A stretch of 35,624 nt of DNA. Origin: a virus. A program made the position numbers and the translations under genes. Position 1 is the first letter of the stretch; the number at the start of each line of letters is the position of its first letter. The notes beneath the pieces were generated by a model, which was not told the origin of the DNA, searched no databases, and saw only the letters and a program-made list of their open reading frames with translations. The stretch spans positions 1 to 35,624 of IMG/VR virus record IMGVR_UViG_3300042451_000603. One strand, given 5' to 3'. Shown piece after piece: positions 16,395-23,285 of the stretch.

Positions 16395-16419
16395 TTCAAT
16401 TCATTTAATTTTTTTTGTT

Positions 16420-16429
16420 TATATTTGCA
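16420..16429 (+). promoter_or_regulatory. Host-like promoter box TATATTTGCA
   Basis: The box sits in TTTGTTTATATTTGCATC, 17 bases before ATG 16447. It restarts transcription after the late endolysin-protease pair. Confidence 0.65.
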
Positions 16430-16446
16430 TCATAAAACTTAAAAAT

Positions 16447-16713
16447 ATGGCGGCAGTAAGTAAACATTATGGAGATGTGAATGTATGGATTGAAAAAATC
16501 ATAGATTCGTGTGATTCAACTAAACAACAACAGACAATCTATAAGTTAATTCAACAATTTAATAAAATGTTGAATAAGGATAATACATTAGATTATAGTT
16601 TTCAAAGATATATTATTTGGCAACTTGAAAGAAAACTTGATATTAAAATTTGGGAGTTGTATAACAAAAAAATTAAAGAACAAGAAGAAACTTATAATTA
16701 TGTTATACTATAG
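16447..16713 (+). CDS. Hypothetical helical protein
   Basis: The 88-residue, all-helical protein has amphipathic segments STKQQQTIYKLIQQFNKML and YIIWQLERKLDIKIWELY. It follows a host-like promoter box and overlaps the next gene by 14 bases. No family recognised. Confidence 0.65.
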   Translation: MAAVSKHYGDVNVWIEKIIDSCDSTKQQQTIYKLIQQFNKMLNKDNTLDYSFQRYIIWQLERKLDIKIWELYNKKIKEQEETYNYVIL

Positions 16714-17263
16714 AATAAAGTCCAAGATTAAGGACACATTGAATTTTTTTAAGAATGTATGGAGATTTAGGAAACCTCTTACTCATCACACTTGGTGGGA
16801 TAATCAGACAAGTTTAGAGTTTTTACAGGTATCCTTAACTCATATGGCGGATAATATTGAGAAATATGGGATTGAAATTGATGAATCTCGTCTTAAGAAA
16901 GTCAATAAAATGAGAAGAGCCACCGAGTTAATCCAAAATTATATTGAGAGTTCATATATTGAAATAGCGGAATCCGAGTTAGGTGAATTGATGTTACACG
17001 ATTGGGATTTTGAAGAAACTGGTGAAACAATTGATAACCCAATGGGTGAAAAAAATGAAAAACTTTACAAGTTGGTTGATAAAGATACTCCTGAAGAAAG
17101 AAAACACAACAAAAAAGTTTTCGAAAGAGCTCGAGAGATTGAAGAACAAGAATGGAATGAGTTATTCTCAATTTTGAAAGGTCAAGATATTAAAAAATTT
17201 GACAAAGATTACGATTGGAATAAACAATTTGATGGTTCGGGATTAAAATATTGGTGGGATTAA
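16700..17263 (+). CDS. Hypothetical protein
   Basis: ATG 16700 gives a 187-residue protein beginning MLYYRIKSKIKDTLNFFKNV; the reading frame is open further upstream to 16625, but that would overlap the previous gene by about 90 bases. It has a basic N-terminus, then an acidic helical body. The recognisable segment PLTHHTWWDNQTSLEF lies near residue 30, and LKYWWD forms the C-terminus. Phage orphans with a THHTWWD-like start exist, without known function. Confidence 0.65.
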   Translation: MLYYRIKSKIKDTLNFFKNVWRFRKPLTHHTWWDNQTSLEFLQVSLTHMADNIEKYGIEIDESRLKKVNKMRRATELIQNYIESSYIEIAESELGELMLHDWDFEETGETIDNPMGEKNEKLYKLVDKDTPEERKHNKKVFERAREIEEQEWNELFSILKGQDIKKFDKDYDWNKQFDGSGLKYWWD

Positions 17264-17278
17264 AAAAAAAATAAAAAT

Positions 17279-17434
17279 ATGATAGTTGCAATACCAGTTA
17301 TTTTAATTGTTCTTATACCCATAGTCATCTTATGGGTGAGGGGTATTGATTTTATGTCAAATAATCACCCCGACTATAAAGGAAACGATTTATTTGGAGA
17401 ATTTGATGAAGATGATAAAAATTGTATATTATGA
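17279..17434 (+). CDS. Small single-pass membrane protein
   Basis: The 51-residue protein has residues 2-20 (IVAIPVILIVLIPIVILWV) as one membrane helix, then a short acidic soluble tail (FGEFDEDDKNCIL). Its TGA overlaps the start of the phosphoesterase gene (ATGA), supporting translation. Function unknown. Confidence 0.65.
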   Translation: MIVAIPVILIVLIPIVILWVRGIDFMSNNHPDYKGNDLFGEFDEDDKNCIL

Positions 17435-18129
17435 AAAAGAAAATTACATTTATTAGCGATACACACGGCAAACACAAGCAAATAACCTCTCATTTACCGG
17501 GAGGAGATATTTTAATTCACTCGGGTGACATCAGTTCAATGGGTTATCCAAGAGAAATTAAAGATTTTTGTAAGTGGTTTAACGGGATTGAGGGTTACAC
17601 AAATAAGATATTCATTGCCGGGAACCACGATTGGGGTTTCCAAAATCATATTGATAAGGTTACAGAAACTTTGGAGAAATACGATGGTATTACATACCTT
17701 CAGGATACCTCAATCTTGGTTGGAGAACCGGATGAAACGATTAAGGTATATGGAAGTCCTTGGCAACCTGAATTTCACAATTGGGCGTTTAACCTTCCAA
17801 GAATGGGAGATAAATTAAAGGGAAAATGGGATAACATTCCAACCGATACCGACATTTTAATAACCCACGGACCAGCATATGGTTTTGTGGATAAAGTTAT
17901 TGGTCGTCCGGAAAATCTTGGTTGTGAATTATTGGCGGAAAGAATTAAAACCATTAAACCAAAAATCCATGTTTGCGGTCATATCCATTCCGGAAGAGGG
18001 ATTATCTTTAATGATGGAACCCTTTATATCAATGCGTCCGTATTAAACGAACAATACATTTACGCCCAAAAACCATTCACAATTGATTTTGATTTTGAAA
18101 CCAATGAATGGGAAGTTATAGAATATTAA
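17431..18129 (+). CDS. Calcineurin-like metallophosphoesterase, MPPED-type
   Basis: The 232-residue protein (ATG 17431; the upstream TTG is unlikely) has all metal-binding motifs in order. They are SDTHG (Asp10, His12), HSGDIS (Asp33), AGNHDW (Asn65, His66, Asp67), ITHGPAYG and CGHIHSG. The order and the KIHVCGHIHSGRG segment match class III phosphodiesterases of the MPPED group, which act on cyclic nucleotides or related phosphodiesters. A role against cyclic-nucleotide defence signalling is conceivable but is only inference. It is coupled to the small membrane protein gene. Confidence 0.85.
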   Translation: MKKKITFISDTHGKHKQITSHLPGGDILIHSGDISSMGYPREIKDFCKWFNGIEGYTNKIFIAGNHDWGFQNHIDKVTETLEKYDGITYLQDTSILVGEPDETIKVYGSPWQPEFHNWAFNLPRMGDKLKGKWDNIPTDTDILITHGPAYGFVDKVIGRPENLGCELLAERIKTIKPKIHVCGHIHSGRGIIFNDGTLYINASVLNEQYIYAQKPFTIDFDFETNEWEVIEY

Positions 18130-18133
18130 GAAT

Positions 18134-18442
18134 ATGAGAAAAGAATTATGTGATTGCGGCCGTACTGCCGTGTGGTCTTATGGCCCGGGATTTATAAATG
18201 GATTTAATTCCGATTTTTGTGATGATTGCGTTCCTCGCGGATGTTCTTGTAATCATCGTTATATCGATGTGAACGCATATCATCCACCTTTGGGTGAACC
18301 AGATTTACCTGAAGGTGAAGAGGGAAAGGATTGGAAATGGGTGGATGAAGAAAAGACCCATTGGTGTAGAATCGATGAACAAGGAAGAGAATATCCTTGT
18401 ACTGAATTTTGGTATGAGGAAGATGGTTGGGAAACAGAATAA
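18134..18442 (+). CDS. Cysteine-rich, probably zinc-binding protein
   Basis: The 102-residue protein has CDCGRTAVW, then FCDDCVPRGCSCNHRYID, a likely treble-clef or zinc-ribbon arrangement with two or more CxxC or CxC pairs. The rest is acidic and Trp-rich (GKDWKWVDEEKTHWCRIDEQ). Similar sequences are common phage orphans. Function unknown. Confidence 0.7.
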   Translation: MRKELCDCGRTAVWSYGPGFINGFNSDFCDDCVPRGCSCNHRYIDVNAYHPPLGEPDLPEGEEGKDWKWVDEEKTHWCRIDEQGREYPCTEFWYEEDGWETE

Positions 18443-18452
18443 ATTAAAATAT

Positions 18453-18722
18453 ATGAAAAATAAAAAAGACATACTTATTTGTGATTGTCATTCACCGGAA
18501 CATCAACTAATCATTCAATATGATAATGATTTTAAACACCCTATGTGTTATTTTCACATCCATCTAAACAGAAGACCATTTTGGGAAAGAATGAAGTATG
18601 GAATTAAATACATTTTGGGAAGACGATGTAATTATGGTGCATTTGATGAATTTATATTTAATCCGGAAGACGCAGATAAATTACAAAATTTAGTTAATCA
18701 TTTAAGGGGTGAGGATATATAA
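18453..18722 (+). CDS. Hypothetical protein
   Basis: ATG 18453 gives 89 residues; the longer upstream frame would overlap the Cys-rich gene by about 150 bases. Visible are ILICDCHSPEHQLII, CYFHIHLNRRPFWERMKYG and KYILGRRCNYGAFDEF, followed by FNPEDADKLQNLVNHL. This pattern occurs in phage orphans of unknown role. Confidence 0.65.
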   Translation: MKNKKDILICDCHSPEHQLIIQYDNDFKHPMCYFHIHLNRRPFWERMKYGIKYILGRRCNYGAFDEFIFNPEDADKLQNLVNHLRGEDI

Positions 18723-18729
18723 TAATATG

Positions 18730-18957
18730 TTAAGACTTAGGCTTCTTTGATTTTGAAGCCTTTTTTGACTCACCAACTAAATCACCTAAGGTTTTTTTCT
18801 TTGTCGGACCTAATTCAAATCCTTTTTTCCATTTGTGTTCAACCGAAACCGGACCATTTCTGAAAATGGAGTAATCATATTTCCAAGTAGAAATTGAGTC
18901 TTCCGTTTCGTAAATTCTTGTAAATTTTAATTCTGTATTTTTCTTATTTTCTAACAT
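18730..18957 (-). CDS. Small hypothetical protein
   Basis: ATG 18957 gives 75 residues. The first half is beta-prone (ELKFTRIYETEDSISTWKYD) and the C-terminus is Lys/Ser-rich (SKKASKSKKPKS). A host-like TATATTTGCA lies two bases upstream at 18960-18969, implying a leaderless transcript. No family recognised. Confidence 0.6.
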   Translation of the reverse strand: MLENKKNTELKFTRIYETEDSISTWKYDYSIFRNGPVSVEHKWKKGFELGPTKKKTLGDLVGESKKASKSKKPKS

Positions 18958-18959
18958 AA

Positions 18960-18969
18960 TGCAAATATA
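18960..18969 (-). promoter_or_regulatory. Host-like promoter box TATATTTGCA
   Basis: The minus strand reads TTTTGTATATTTGCATTATG; the box ends two bases before the start codon at 18957. Confidence 0.6.
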
Positions 18970-19001
18970 CAAAATTTTTTTTAATAAAAATAGTTTTTAT
19001 A

Positions 19002-19034
19002 AAAAATCCCCCACTCAAAGGTGGGGATTTTTAA
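19002..19034 (-). terminator. Intrinsic terminator after the holin-like gene
   Basis: The minus strand reads AAAAATCCCCACC, a short loop, then TGGGGGATTTTTT. It sits directly after the stop codon at 19036. The A-rich flank could also make it bidirectional. Confidence 0.8.
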
Positions 19035-19035
19035 C

Positions 19036-19290
19036 TTATTCTTCCGTTTCTTGGGTCTTTTTGTTCAATGTGATAAACTTATCAATTGACGCGATTCCGA
19101 AACATGCAATGGTTAGAATTTTGAATGAGTCAAAAATGAACTCATTAACTAACAATGGTTTACCCATTGCTCCTGTTATAATGTCCACAATTGCAAATGA
19201 GCACATCATAACAAATGACATGAATCCGATGACCGCTTTTTCGTTGATTGAGTTGTGGTCGTTAAACAACTCTTTAAAAAATTTTTTCAT
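19036..19290 (-). CDS. Two-TM holin-like protein
   Basis: The 84-residue protein has two membrane segments, AVIGFMSFVMMCSFAIVDI and ILTIACFGIASIDKFI, flanked by charged ends. This size and topology fit class II holins and similar small phage proteins. Its late-type promoter (19312-19319) and the leader element ACCAAGATACTAT, shared with the surface operon and near the endolysin promoter, support a late lysis role. No biochemical motif proves it. Confidence 0.65.
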   Translation of the reverse strand: MKKFFKELFNDHNSINEKAVIGFMSFVMMCSFAIVDIITGAMGKPLLVNEFIFDSFKILTIACFGIASIDKFITLNKKTQETEE

Positions 19291-19311
19291 AGTATCTTGG
19301 TTTTACTTATT

Positions 19312-19319
19312 TATAAATA
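19312..19319 (-). promoter_or_regulatory. Late-type promoter TATTTATA with shared leader element
   Basis: The minus strand reads AATATTTATAAATAAG. ACCAAGATACTAT (19289-19301) follows immediately before the start codon and is an exact 13-base match to 15061-15073. Confidence 0.6.
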
Positions 19320-19357
19320 TTCTAAATAAGTCAAAAAAGATTACTATGTCTTTGGGA

Positions 19358-20155
19358 TTATTCAATCATTTTCAAATATCTCTCCAACGAATTGATGGAG
19401 GTATTGAGTAAATTATACTTAGTTTTATCATCTCCCTCAATTATACCATAACTAGACAATTTACGATATTTTTCATTCAGTTCCGAGATATTTTCGATGA
19501 ATTGGGTAATAATTCCGATTAACTCTTCATTTTCATCCTTATCAATACCTAAAGTATTTTTCAATACTCGGACCCCACTAGTCTTTAAGTTATCTAACTC
19601 AAGTTGAGTTACTTTAATTAATGATTCATATTCTAATAACTTTTTGGCATAATCATCTAAATTTTCCAATGTCCCACCATTTACATCATATCCATTATTC
19701 GAACAAAATTGTAACATAGCCGATTCACTGATTAAAGGTAAAGTGAGACTAATGTTTTGATTAGGATTACCTTCTTCGTTAGAATTAACATTAAATGAAT
19801 TTGGGTAGGACTGACCTAAAATTTCGACATATGTGGTTAATAATTTACTTTTTTCGATTTCCATGATTGGAACCATTTGAGTTTTCTCCAATCTATTATT
19901 GAATATTACTAAATCCAAGTTAACTATAATTGTCTCAAAAGTGTTTGCAAGGTAACTTGGGACATTAATATTTTCTAATTCTTTTGAAATTAAAGTATCG
20001 GTTAATTTACCTCTATATTTTTTAGAATAAATCATACGACGATTACTATCGTTTAATATTAATGTAAATTCAACTACCGGATTGTTTGCTAACAAATTAT
20101 CCCCTAATGTGTCGCTACCAACTATATTAACTGATATTTTTTGTGATGGTCCCAT
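19358..20155 (-). CDS. Hypothetical protein with C-terminal coiled coil
   Basis: The 265-residue protein has a beta-rich first half (QKISVNIVGSDTLG, VVEFTLILNDSNRRMIYSKK) that could be a small jelly-roll-like domain. The helical second half (YESLIKVTQLELDNLKTSG, ENISELNEKYRKLSSYG) fits a coiled coil. A late-type box lies at 20167-20174. It could be a virion or head-packaged protein, but there is no tag and no family match. Confidence 0.6.
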   Translation of the reverse strand: MGPSQKISVNIVGSDTLGDNLLANNPVVEFTLILNDSNRRMIYSKKYRGKLTDTLISKELENINVPSYLANTFETIIVNLDLVIFNNRLEKTQMVPIMEIEKSKLLTTYVEILGQSYPNSFNVNSNEEGNPNQNISLTLPLISESAMLQFCSNNGYDVNGGTLENLDDYAKKLLEYESLIKVTQLELDNLKTSGVRVLKNTLGIDKDENEELIGIITQFIENISELNEKYRKLSSYGIIEGDDKTKYNLLNTSINSLERYLKMIE

Positions 20156-20166
20156 ATTTTTTTATT

Positions 20167-20174
20167 TATAAATA
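20167..20174 (-). promoter_or_regulatory. Late-type promoter motif TATTTATA
   Basis: The minus strand reads AAGATATTTATAAATAAAA, 11 bases before the start of the gene at 19358-20155. Confidence 0.55.
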
Positions 20175-20197
20175 TCTTTTAAAAAGTAAATAGTAAA

Positions 20198-20542
20198 TTA
20201 GGGTAACACAAAAACTTTAAAAACCCAATCGGTTAAAACACCTCTTGAGTATTCATAACAATCGGTTGTTCCATCAGGATATAATACATTATAATAATAT
20301 ATTTGTGGGGTTCTTTGTACTGTTACCACATGTTTGTCATATGTGTACATTGTCATCTCATATATAGAGTCATATTCCATATAATTCATTCCTCTTACTT
20401 TATGACCTTCCCCGTCAATCATTACTTGACCACAATCTTTAAATTTCCAAATACAATGTTTCAATTTAAGTTTTCCTACATGTTGGGAAAAACTATCATT
20501 GAATAGAAGAAACAATGATAATAGAATTAATATTTTTTTCAT
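20198..20542 (-). CDS. Small secreted protein
   Basis: The 114-residue protein has a signal peptide (MKKILILLSLFLLFNDSFSQ). The mature part is beta-rich, with three Cys (HCIWKFKDCG and TTDCYEY) that could form disulphides, and aromatic strands (PQIYYYNVLYPDG). It lies downstream of a 34-residue membrane peptide gene with a 3-base gap. Function unknown. Confidence 0.65.
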   Translation of the reverse strand: MKKILILLSLFLLFNDSFSQHVGKLKLKHCIWKFKDCGQVMIDGEGHKVRGMNYMEYDSIYEMTMYTYDKHVVTVQRTPQIYYYNVLYPDGTTDCYEYSRGVLTDWVFKVFVLP

Positions 20543-20545
20543 ATT

Positions 20546-20650
20546 CTAAATTATTATTTTACCAACTATAACTGAAAATAATGTCGCTATGAGAAACCAT
20601 GATATTAACCAAAAATAAGGGTTAGAAAATATTTGTTTTAATCTTATCAT
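20546..20650 (-). CDS. 34-residue membrane peptide
   Basis: The reading frame from ATG 20648-20650 to TAG 20546-20548 gives a peptide with one membrane helix (FWLISWFLIATLFSVIVG). A host-like TATATTTGCA (20669-20678) lies 18 bases upstream, and the next gene begins 3 bases after its stop. These features support a real gene despite the size. Confidence 0.6.
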   Translation of the reverse strand: MIRLKQIFSNPYFWLISWFLIATLFSVIVGKIII

Positions 20651-20668
20651 ATAATTTTATTTTAATGA

Positions 20669-20678
20669 TGCAAATATA
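20669..20678 (-). promoter_or_regulatory. Host-like promoter box TATATTTGCA
   Basis: The minus strand reads TTATTATATTTGCATC. It would drive the membrane peptide and the downstream secreted protein. Confidence 0.6.
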
Positions 20679-20692
20679 ATAAAAATTATTTT

Positions 20693-20801
20693 AATATTTA
20701 TAGAAAAAAAAATAGCCGACCCATAAAATGGGACTTTAGGACCGTTATCTTTATGGTAACACCGGAAAGGGAAGGTTCGCTACCATTCCCTTTCTTTTTT
20801 T
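20693..20801 (+). ncRNA. Candidate small structured RNA with own promoter and terminator
   Basis: A plus-strand ATATTTATAG box (20694-20703) is followed by no reading frame but by three hairpins. The first is CCCAT/ATGGG (20720-20732). The second is CCG-TTATC/GGTAA-CGG with a CAC bulge (20742-20765). The third is AAAGGGAA/TTCCCTTT (20766-20793), ending in a T run at 20795-20801. No plus-strand gene lies upstream to need this terminator, and no similar RNA family is recognised. Antisense action on the 3' end of the gene at 20800-21093 is unlikely because the overlap is minimal. Confidence 0.5.
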
Positions 20802-21093
20802 ATAGCAAATTTCCGTCTATAAATTTTTTAATGGTTCTTCTCATAACATCATAATCCAAATGAACCCAATCATCTTGAATATAACTTAATATCTTATTAA
20901 CCAGATATTTTTTATTACCCTCAATATTATATAACTTATCATCAACTAAAATTCGTTTAATTGGTCCATCGAGAAAAGGATGTGTATATTCTGATGTTGG
21001 AAAATTCCTTTTAAGATAAGTTAATAACTTATCAGAAGTATTTCCAATATATTTTGATAAAATTTCTTTTTTTTCAGATTCCGTAATTCTCAT
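20800..21093 (-). CDS. Small protein with tag-like N-terminus
   Basis: The start at 21093 gives 97 residues: MRITESEKKEILSKYIG, which resembles the ITE-x-[E/Q]-K-x-E-I version of the recurring tag (compare the gene at 22737-23237). It has no [I/L]-x-E-Q end. The remainder is basic and helical (LLTYLKRNFPTSEY, MRRTIKKFIDGN). The late-type box at 21097-21104 ends three bases before the ATG. The longer start at 21189 would read through the promoter region. Confidence 0.65.
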   Translation of the reverse strand: MRITESEKKEILSKYIGNTSDKLLTYLKRNFPTSEYTHPFLDGPIKRILVDDKLYNIEGNKKYLVNKILSYIQDDWVHLDYDVMRRTIKKFIDGNLL

Positions 21094-21096
21094 AAT

Positions 21097-21117
21097 TATA
21101 AATATTATGTATTTATA
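21097..21117. promoter_or_regulatory. Divergent pair of late-type promoter motifs
   Basis: TATTTATA on the minus strand (21097-21104) serves the tagged gene at 20800-21093, and on the plus strand (21110-21117) serves the small basic protein at 21131. Only five bases separate the two boxes, so the two transcripts would diverge from one compact site. Confidence 0.6.
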
Positions 21118-21130
21118 ATAAAAAAATATA

Positions 21131-21277
21131 ATGGCAAAAACAAAAAATTCAAGTTCGTCTTCAAGTTTAAGGATTGAAAAGAAAATCACAAGACCGGGTG
21201 TTCACTCTAAAAAGAAAAATTCTAGAACTAAAAGTTCAAAGAATTACGTGAAGGCTTATCGCGGCCAAGGTAGGTAA
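21131..21277 (+). CDS. Small highly basic protein
   Basis: The 48-residue protein starts MAKTKNSSSSSSLRIEKKIT, continues PGVHSKKKNSRTKSSKNYVK and ends AYRGQGR. The Ser run and many Lys/Arg suggest nucleic-acid binding. The ITRPGVH-x-K-x-K core and the YKGQGR-like end are, in my recollection, conserved in Bacteroidota phage orphans. It has a late-type promoter and could be a DNA-condensing virion protein; that is inference. Confidence 0.7.
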   Translation: MAKTKNSSSSSSLRIEKKITRPGVHSKKKNSRTKSSKNYVKAYRGQGR

Positions 21278-21316
21278 TTTATGGTCTTTTTTTAATTTTT
21301 TACTAATATTATCACT

Positions 21317-21601
21317 ATGGATAATAAAACTAAACTAATTAAATTAATCGAAGTATATCTTAACGATATTAAAGGTGATTTGGTGTTTGAATTCTATGGT
21401 AAAGGTTCGTCCATAAAAATTAATAATATTGATTTTGGTGTAACCAAAAATTATGTATCAATCGATGCAAAAATATTATTGGGTGAAATTATAACTGAAG
21501 ATATTCTTGATGAATCTTTTGCAAGAGTTCTCATCGAAGATTCAATGGTATATTTTTTTCCGGATAGTCAAATAATAACTTTAATTAATTTTGATGTCTA
21601 A
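21317..21601 (+). CDS. Hypothetical protein
   Basis: The 94-residue protein has a short helix (TKLIKLIEVYLNDIKGD) and then alternating strands (LVFEFYGKGSSIKINNIDFG, SMVYFFPDSQIITLINFD). No family recognised. It converges with the gene at 21606-21908, only 4 bases apart. Confidence 0.6.
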   Translation: MDNKTKLIKLIEVYLNDIKGDLVFEFYGKGSSIKINNIDFGVTKNYVSIDAKILLGEIITEDILDESFARVLIEDSMVYFFPDSQIITLINFDV

Positions 21602-21605
21602 ATCT

Positions 21606-21908
21606 TTACTTTTTCGACATAGTTTTCATCAATTCATTATTCTCTTTTTGTAGAAATTCAACTTTTACGGTTAATTGAGCAACTTTTTCAGTTAATTCCA
21701 ATATTGTTCCTCTCATATTATCCTTTTCTTGACTACTGGCAATTAATAATGCTTCCAACTTACCAATTCTGTCTCTACAATCATTACGAATAAAATCGTC
21801 ATCTCTTTCTTTTCTCTCAGCTCTTTTTTCATAAAACCTCCAAGCGCTTGCTGAACCTAAAACTGTGATTGCGGTGATTAAAACCGTCCAAAGTGACTCT
21901 TGACCCAT
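21606..21908 (-). CDS. Membrane-anchored coiled-coil protein (spanin-like topology)
   Basis: The 100-residue protein has an N-terminal membrane segment (LWTVLITAITVLGSASAW) followed by a long charged coiled coil (EKDNMRGTILELTEKVAQLT, VKVEFLQKENNELM). This is the topology of inner-membrane spanins such as lambda Rz, which disrupt the outer membrane in lysis; similar small phage proteins are unassigned. No outer-membrane partner is visible adjacent. The late-type box is at 21924-21931. Confidence 0.6.
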   Translation of the reverse strand: MGQESLWTVLITAITVLGSASAWRFYEKRAERKERDDDFIRNDCRDRIGKLEALLIASSQEKDNMRGTILELTEKVAQLTVKVEFLQKENNELMKTMSKK

Positions 21909-21923
21909 ATGTATTTTTTTATT

Positions 21924-21931
21924 TATAAATA
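21924..21931 (-). promoter_or_regulatory. Late-type promoter motif TATTTATA
   Basis: The minus strand reads GATATATTTATAAATAAAA, 15 bases before the start of the gene at 21606-21908. Confidence 0.55.
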
Positions 21932-21979
21932 TATCGTAAAAATAAAAAGAAAAATTGTCTTTTGGTCGAGATGGAAATA

Positions 21980-22004
21980 ATTATTATTCTTATAGAATAA
22001 TAAT
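21980..22004. repeat. Perfect 11-bp inverted repeat
   Basis: ATTATTATTCT (21980-21990) and AGAATAATAAT (21994-22004) are separated by TAT. There is no T run, so it does not look like an intrinsic terminator. It may be an operator or simply AT-rich palindromic DNA in the 21932-22066 gap. Confidence 0.55.
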
Positions 22005-22039
22005 ATAATATTAAAAAAATAGTAAAATAAATAAAAATA

Positions 22040-22060
22040 CTAGTCTAGTACTAGTTCTAG
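22040..22060. repeat. Cluster of four CTAG tetramers
   Basis: CTAG occurs at 22040, 22045, 22051 and 22057 within 21 bases of otherwise AT-only intergenic DNA, just after the stop of the minus-strand gene at 22067-22312. It may be a protein-binding site; no known match. Confidence 0.5.
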
Positions 22061-22066
22061 GGAATT

Positions 22067-22312
22067 TTACACAAAATCCACACAACATTCAAACCCAAGT
22101 AGAGATTCCACAAAAAATTCAATATCTCGAGGATATTCTAACCTTAAAGGTTGTTTTACTCCCAAGAATAACGAATAAGAGTCCGGAACCCATTTTGTTA
22201 CATTTTCATCCCATTTATTTGTCGGTATTACATTAAAATCCACTATAATTAAACTATCAAATGATATATCTAACGCCGATTGAATGATTTTTTTTAATTT
22301 ATTTTCGTCCAT
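22067..22312 (-). CDS. Hypothetical protein
   Basis: The 81-residue protein begins MDENKLKKIIQSALDI, a short amphipathic helix faintly like the tags but without the ITE core. Strands follow (SLIIVDFNVIPTNKWDEN, WVPDSYSLFLGVKQPL). It overlaps the upstream gene by 19 bases. No family recognised. Confidence 0.6.
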   Translation of the reverse strand: MDENKLKKIIQSALDISFDSLIIVDFNVIPTNKWDENVTKWVPDSYSLFLGVKQPLRLEYPRDIEFFVESLLGFECCVDFV

Positions 22313-22674
22313 GTCATATCAGAATTAAGAATCACCGAATAGAGATGTTTTTTATTCCACTGACTTGGGTCAATTAAGGATAGTAATTTCTTACCATCAG
22401 AATCCTCGTAAAGGTGGTAAATTTCCCCTATAACCGGTTCAAATTTATAATTCGACTCATAAACCTCTTGAGTGATTAAAAACGATTTTTGGAGGGTTTC
22501 TGCTTGTTCCACAAGTTCTTTATATCTTTTATCAAAAATCTTCTCCGCTTTGGATACTCCGGTTTTCTTAAACGATGTTAAATCGGTGGGTCTAAATGAC
22601 GGAGCACTTAAATTACTACCATAAGGAAGTATTCCGGGATTATCAACAAAATTATCAGGTCTTTTGGTCTCCAT
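22294..22674 (-). CDS. Hypothetical protein
   Basis: ATG 22674 (METKRPDNFVDNPGILPYGS) gives 126 residues. An upstream start at 22704 would lie inside the terminator hairpin of the preceding gene and is rejected. The ATG directly follows the U tract, so there is no ribosome binding site. The C-terminal half has IGEIYHLYEDSDGKKLLSLI and WNKKHLYSVILNSDMTW, a small beta domain. The N-terminal PYGSNLSAPSF segment resembles those of other phage orphans. Confidence 0.65.
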   Translation of the reverse strand: METKRPDNFVDNPGILPYGSNLSAPSFRPTDLTSFKKTGVSKAEKIFDKRYKELVEQAETLQKSFLITQEVYESNYKFEPVIGEIYHLYEDSDGKKLLSLIDPSQWNKKHLYSVILNSDMTWTKIN

Positions 22675-22675
22675 A

Positions 22676-22705
22676 AAAAAAAATGTCCCACAAGTGTGAG
22701 ACATT
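22676..22705 (-). terminator. Intrinsic terminator after the tagged gene at 22737-23237
   Basis: The minus strand reads AATGTCTCAC, loop ACTT, GTGGGACATT, then a run of T that abuts the next start codon. Confidence 0.8.
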
Positions 22706-22736
22706 AATTATAGTTATTTCAAAATAAAAGTCAAAA

Positions 22737-23237
22737 TTACTGACCTTTAATCATCCCAAGACCATGTTTGAGAAATTCTTTTGCTCTTGGTGTGATATGT
22801 TGCATCGCATAGACTTTTTCAATATCTTTAACAAGTTCTTCACCATAGTGGTTTTCCTTATAAAGTTCAATAATTTTATCCATCGCAGAATTACATTCAT
22901 TCTTTGTTTCATCAAAATAATTGTAAGGTTTAAATGCTTTCAGGTGGTTCATAATTTCACTCGCCAAGTGTTCACCACCATCGGTAACTTTCGGGTGAAT
23001 TCTAAGCGTCTTTAATAGTTCAATTTTATCTACCAATCCATTAACACCATTAGGTCTAATTTGAACTCCCTCGATATAATCTTCCATTTCATCACCACCA
23101 ACTATTTCCTCAAGGGATTTAGTGTTTCCGCCATGGCAGAATTTTCGGTCATCTTTTTTATTTTCCGATTGTTCTATAAGATAGAGTTTTTTAATCTCTT
23201 CTTTTTCTTGTTCTGTAATTATAAATTTTGTTCCCAT
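22737..23237 (-). CDS. Tagged protein of unknown function
   Basis: The 166-residue protein opens MGTKFIITEQEKEEIKKLYL and then I-E-Q, giving L-I-E-Q at residues 20-23. The mature part would be mostly helical (LVDKIELLKTLRIHPKV, EHLASEIMNHLKAFKPYN, DKIIELYKENHYGEELV). There is no enzymatic motif. It has a late-type box (23241-23248) and its own terminator, so it is a monocistronic late gene. Head packaging is inferred from the tag only. Confidence 0.75.
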   Translation of the reverse strand: MGTKFIITEQEKEEIKKLYLIEQSENKKDDRKFCHGGNTKSLEEIVGGDEMEDYIEGVQIRPNGVNGLVDKIELLKTLRIHPKVTDGGEHLASEIMNHLKAFKPYNYFDETKNECNSAMDKIIELYKENHYGEELVKDIEKVYAMQHITPRAKEFLKHGLGMIKGQ

Positions 23238-23240
23238 ATG

Positions 23241-23282
23241 TATAAATATAACAATAAATATTACGATTATAACATATTTATC
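23241..23282. promoter_or_regulatory. Divergent late-type promoter motifs
   Basis: TATTTATA on the minus strand (23241-23248) precedes the tagged gene at 22737-23237. TATTTATC on the plus strand (23275-23282) ends three bases before the nuclease ATG at 23286. Confidence 0.6.
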
Positions 23283-23285
23283 AAT

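Noticed and set aside
20546-20650. Treating the 34-residue frame as noise
   Set aside because: It has a host-like promoter, a clean membrane helix and a 3-base junction with the next gene, so it was kept as a gene.
22675-22704. Start at 22704 for the gene at 22294-22674
   Set aside because: The extra codons lie in the terminator hairpin and T run of the upstream tagged gene.
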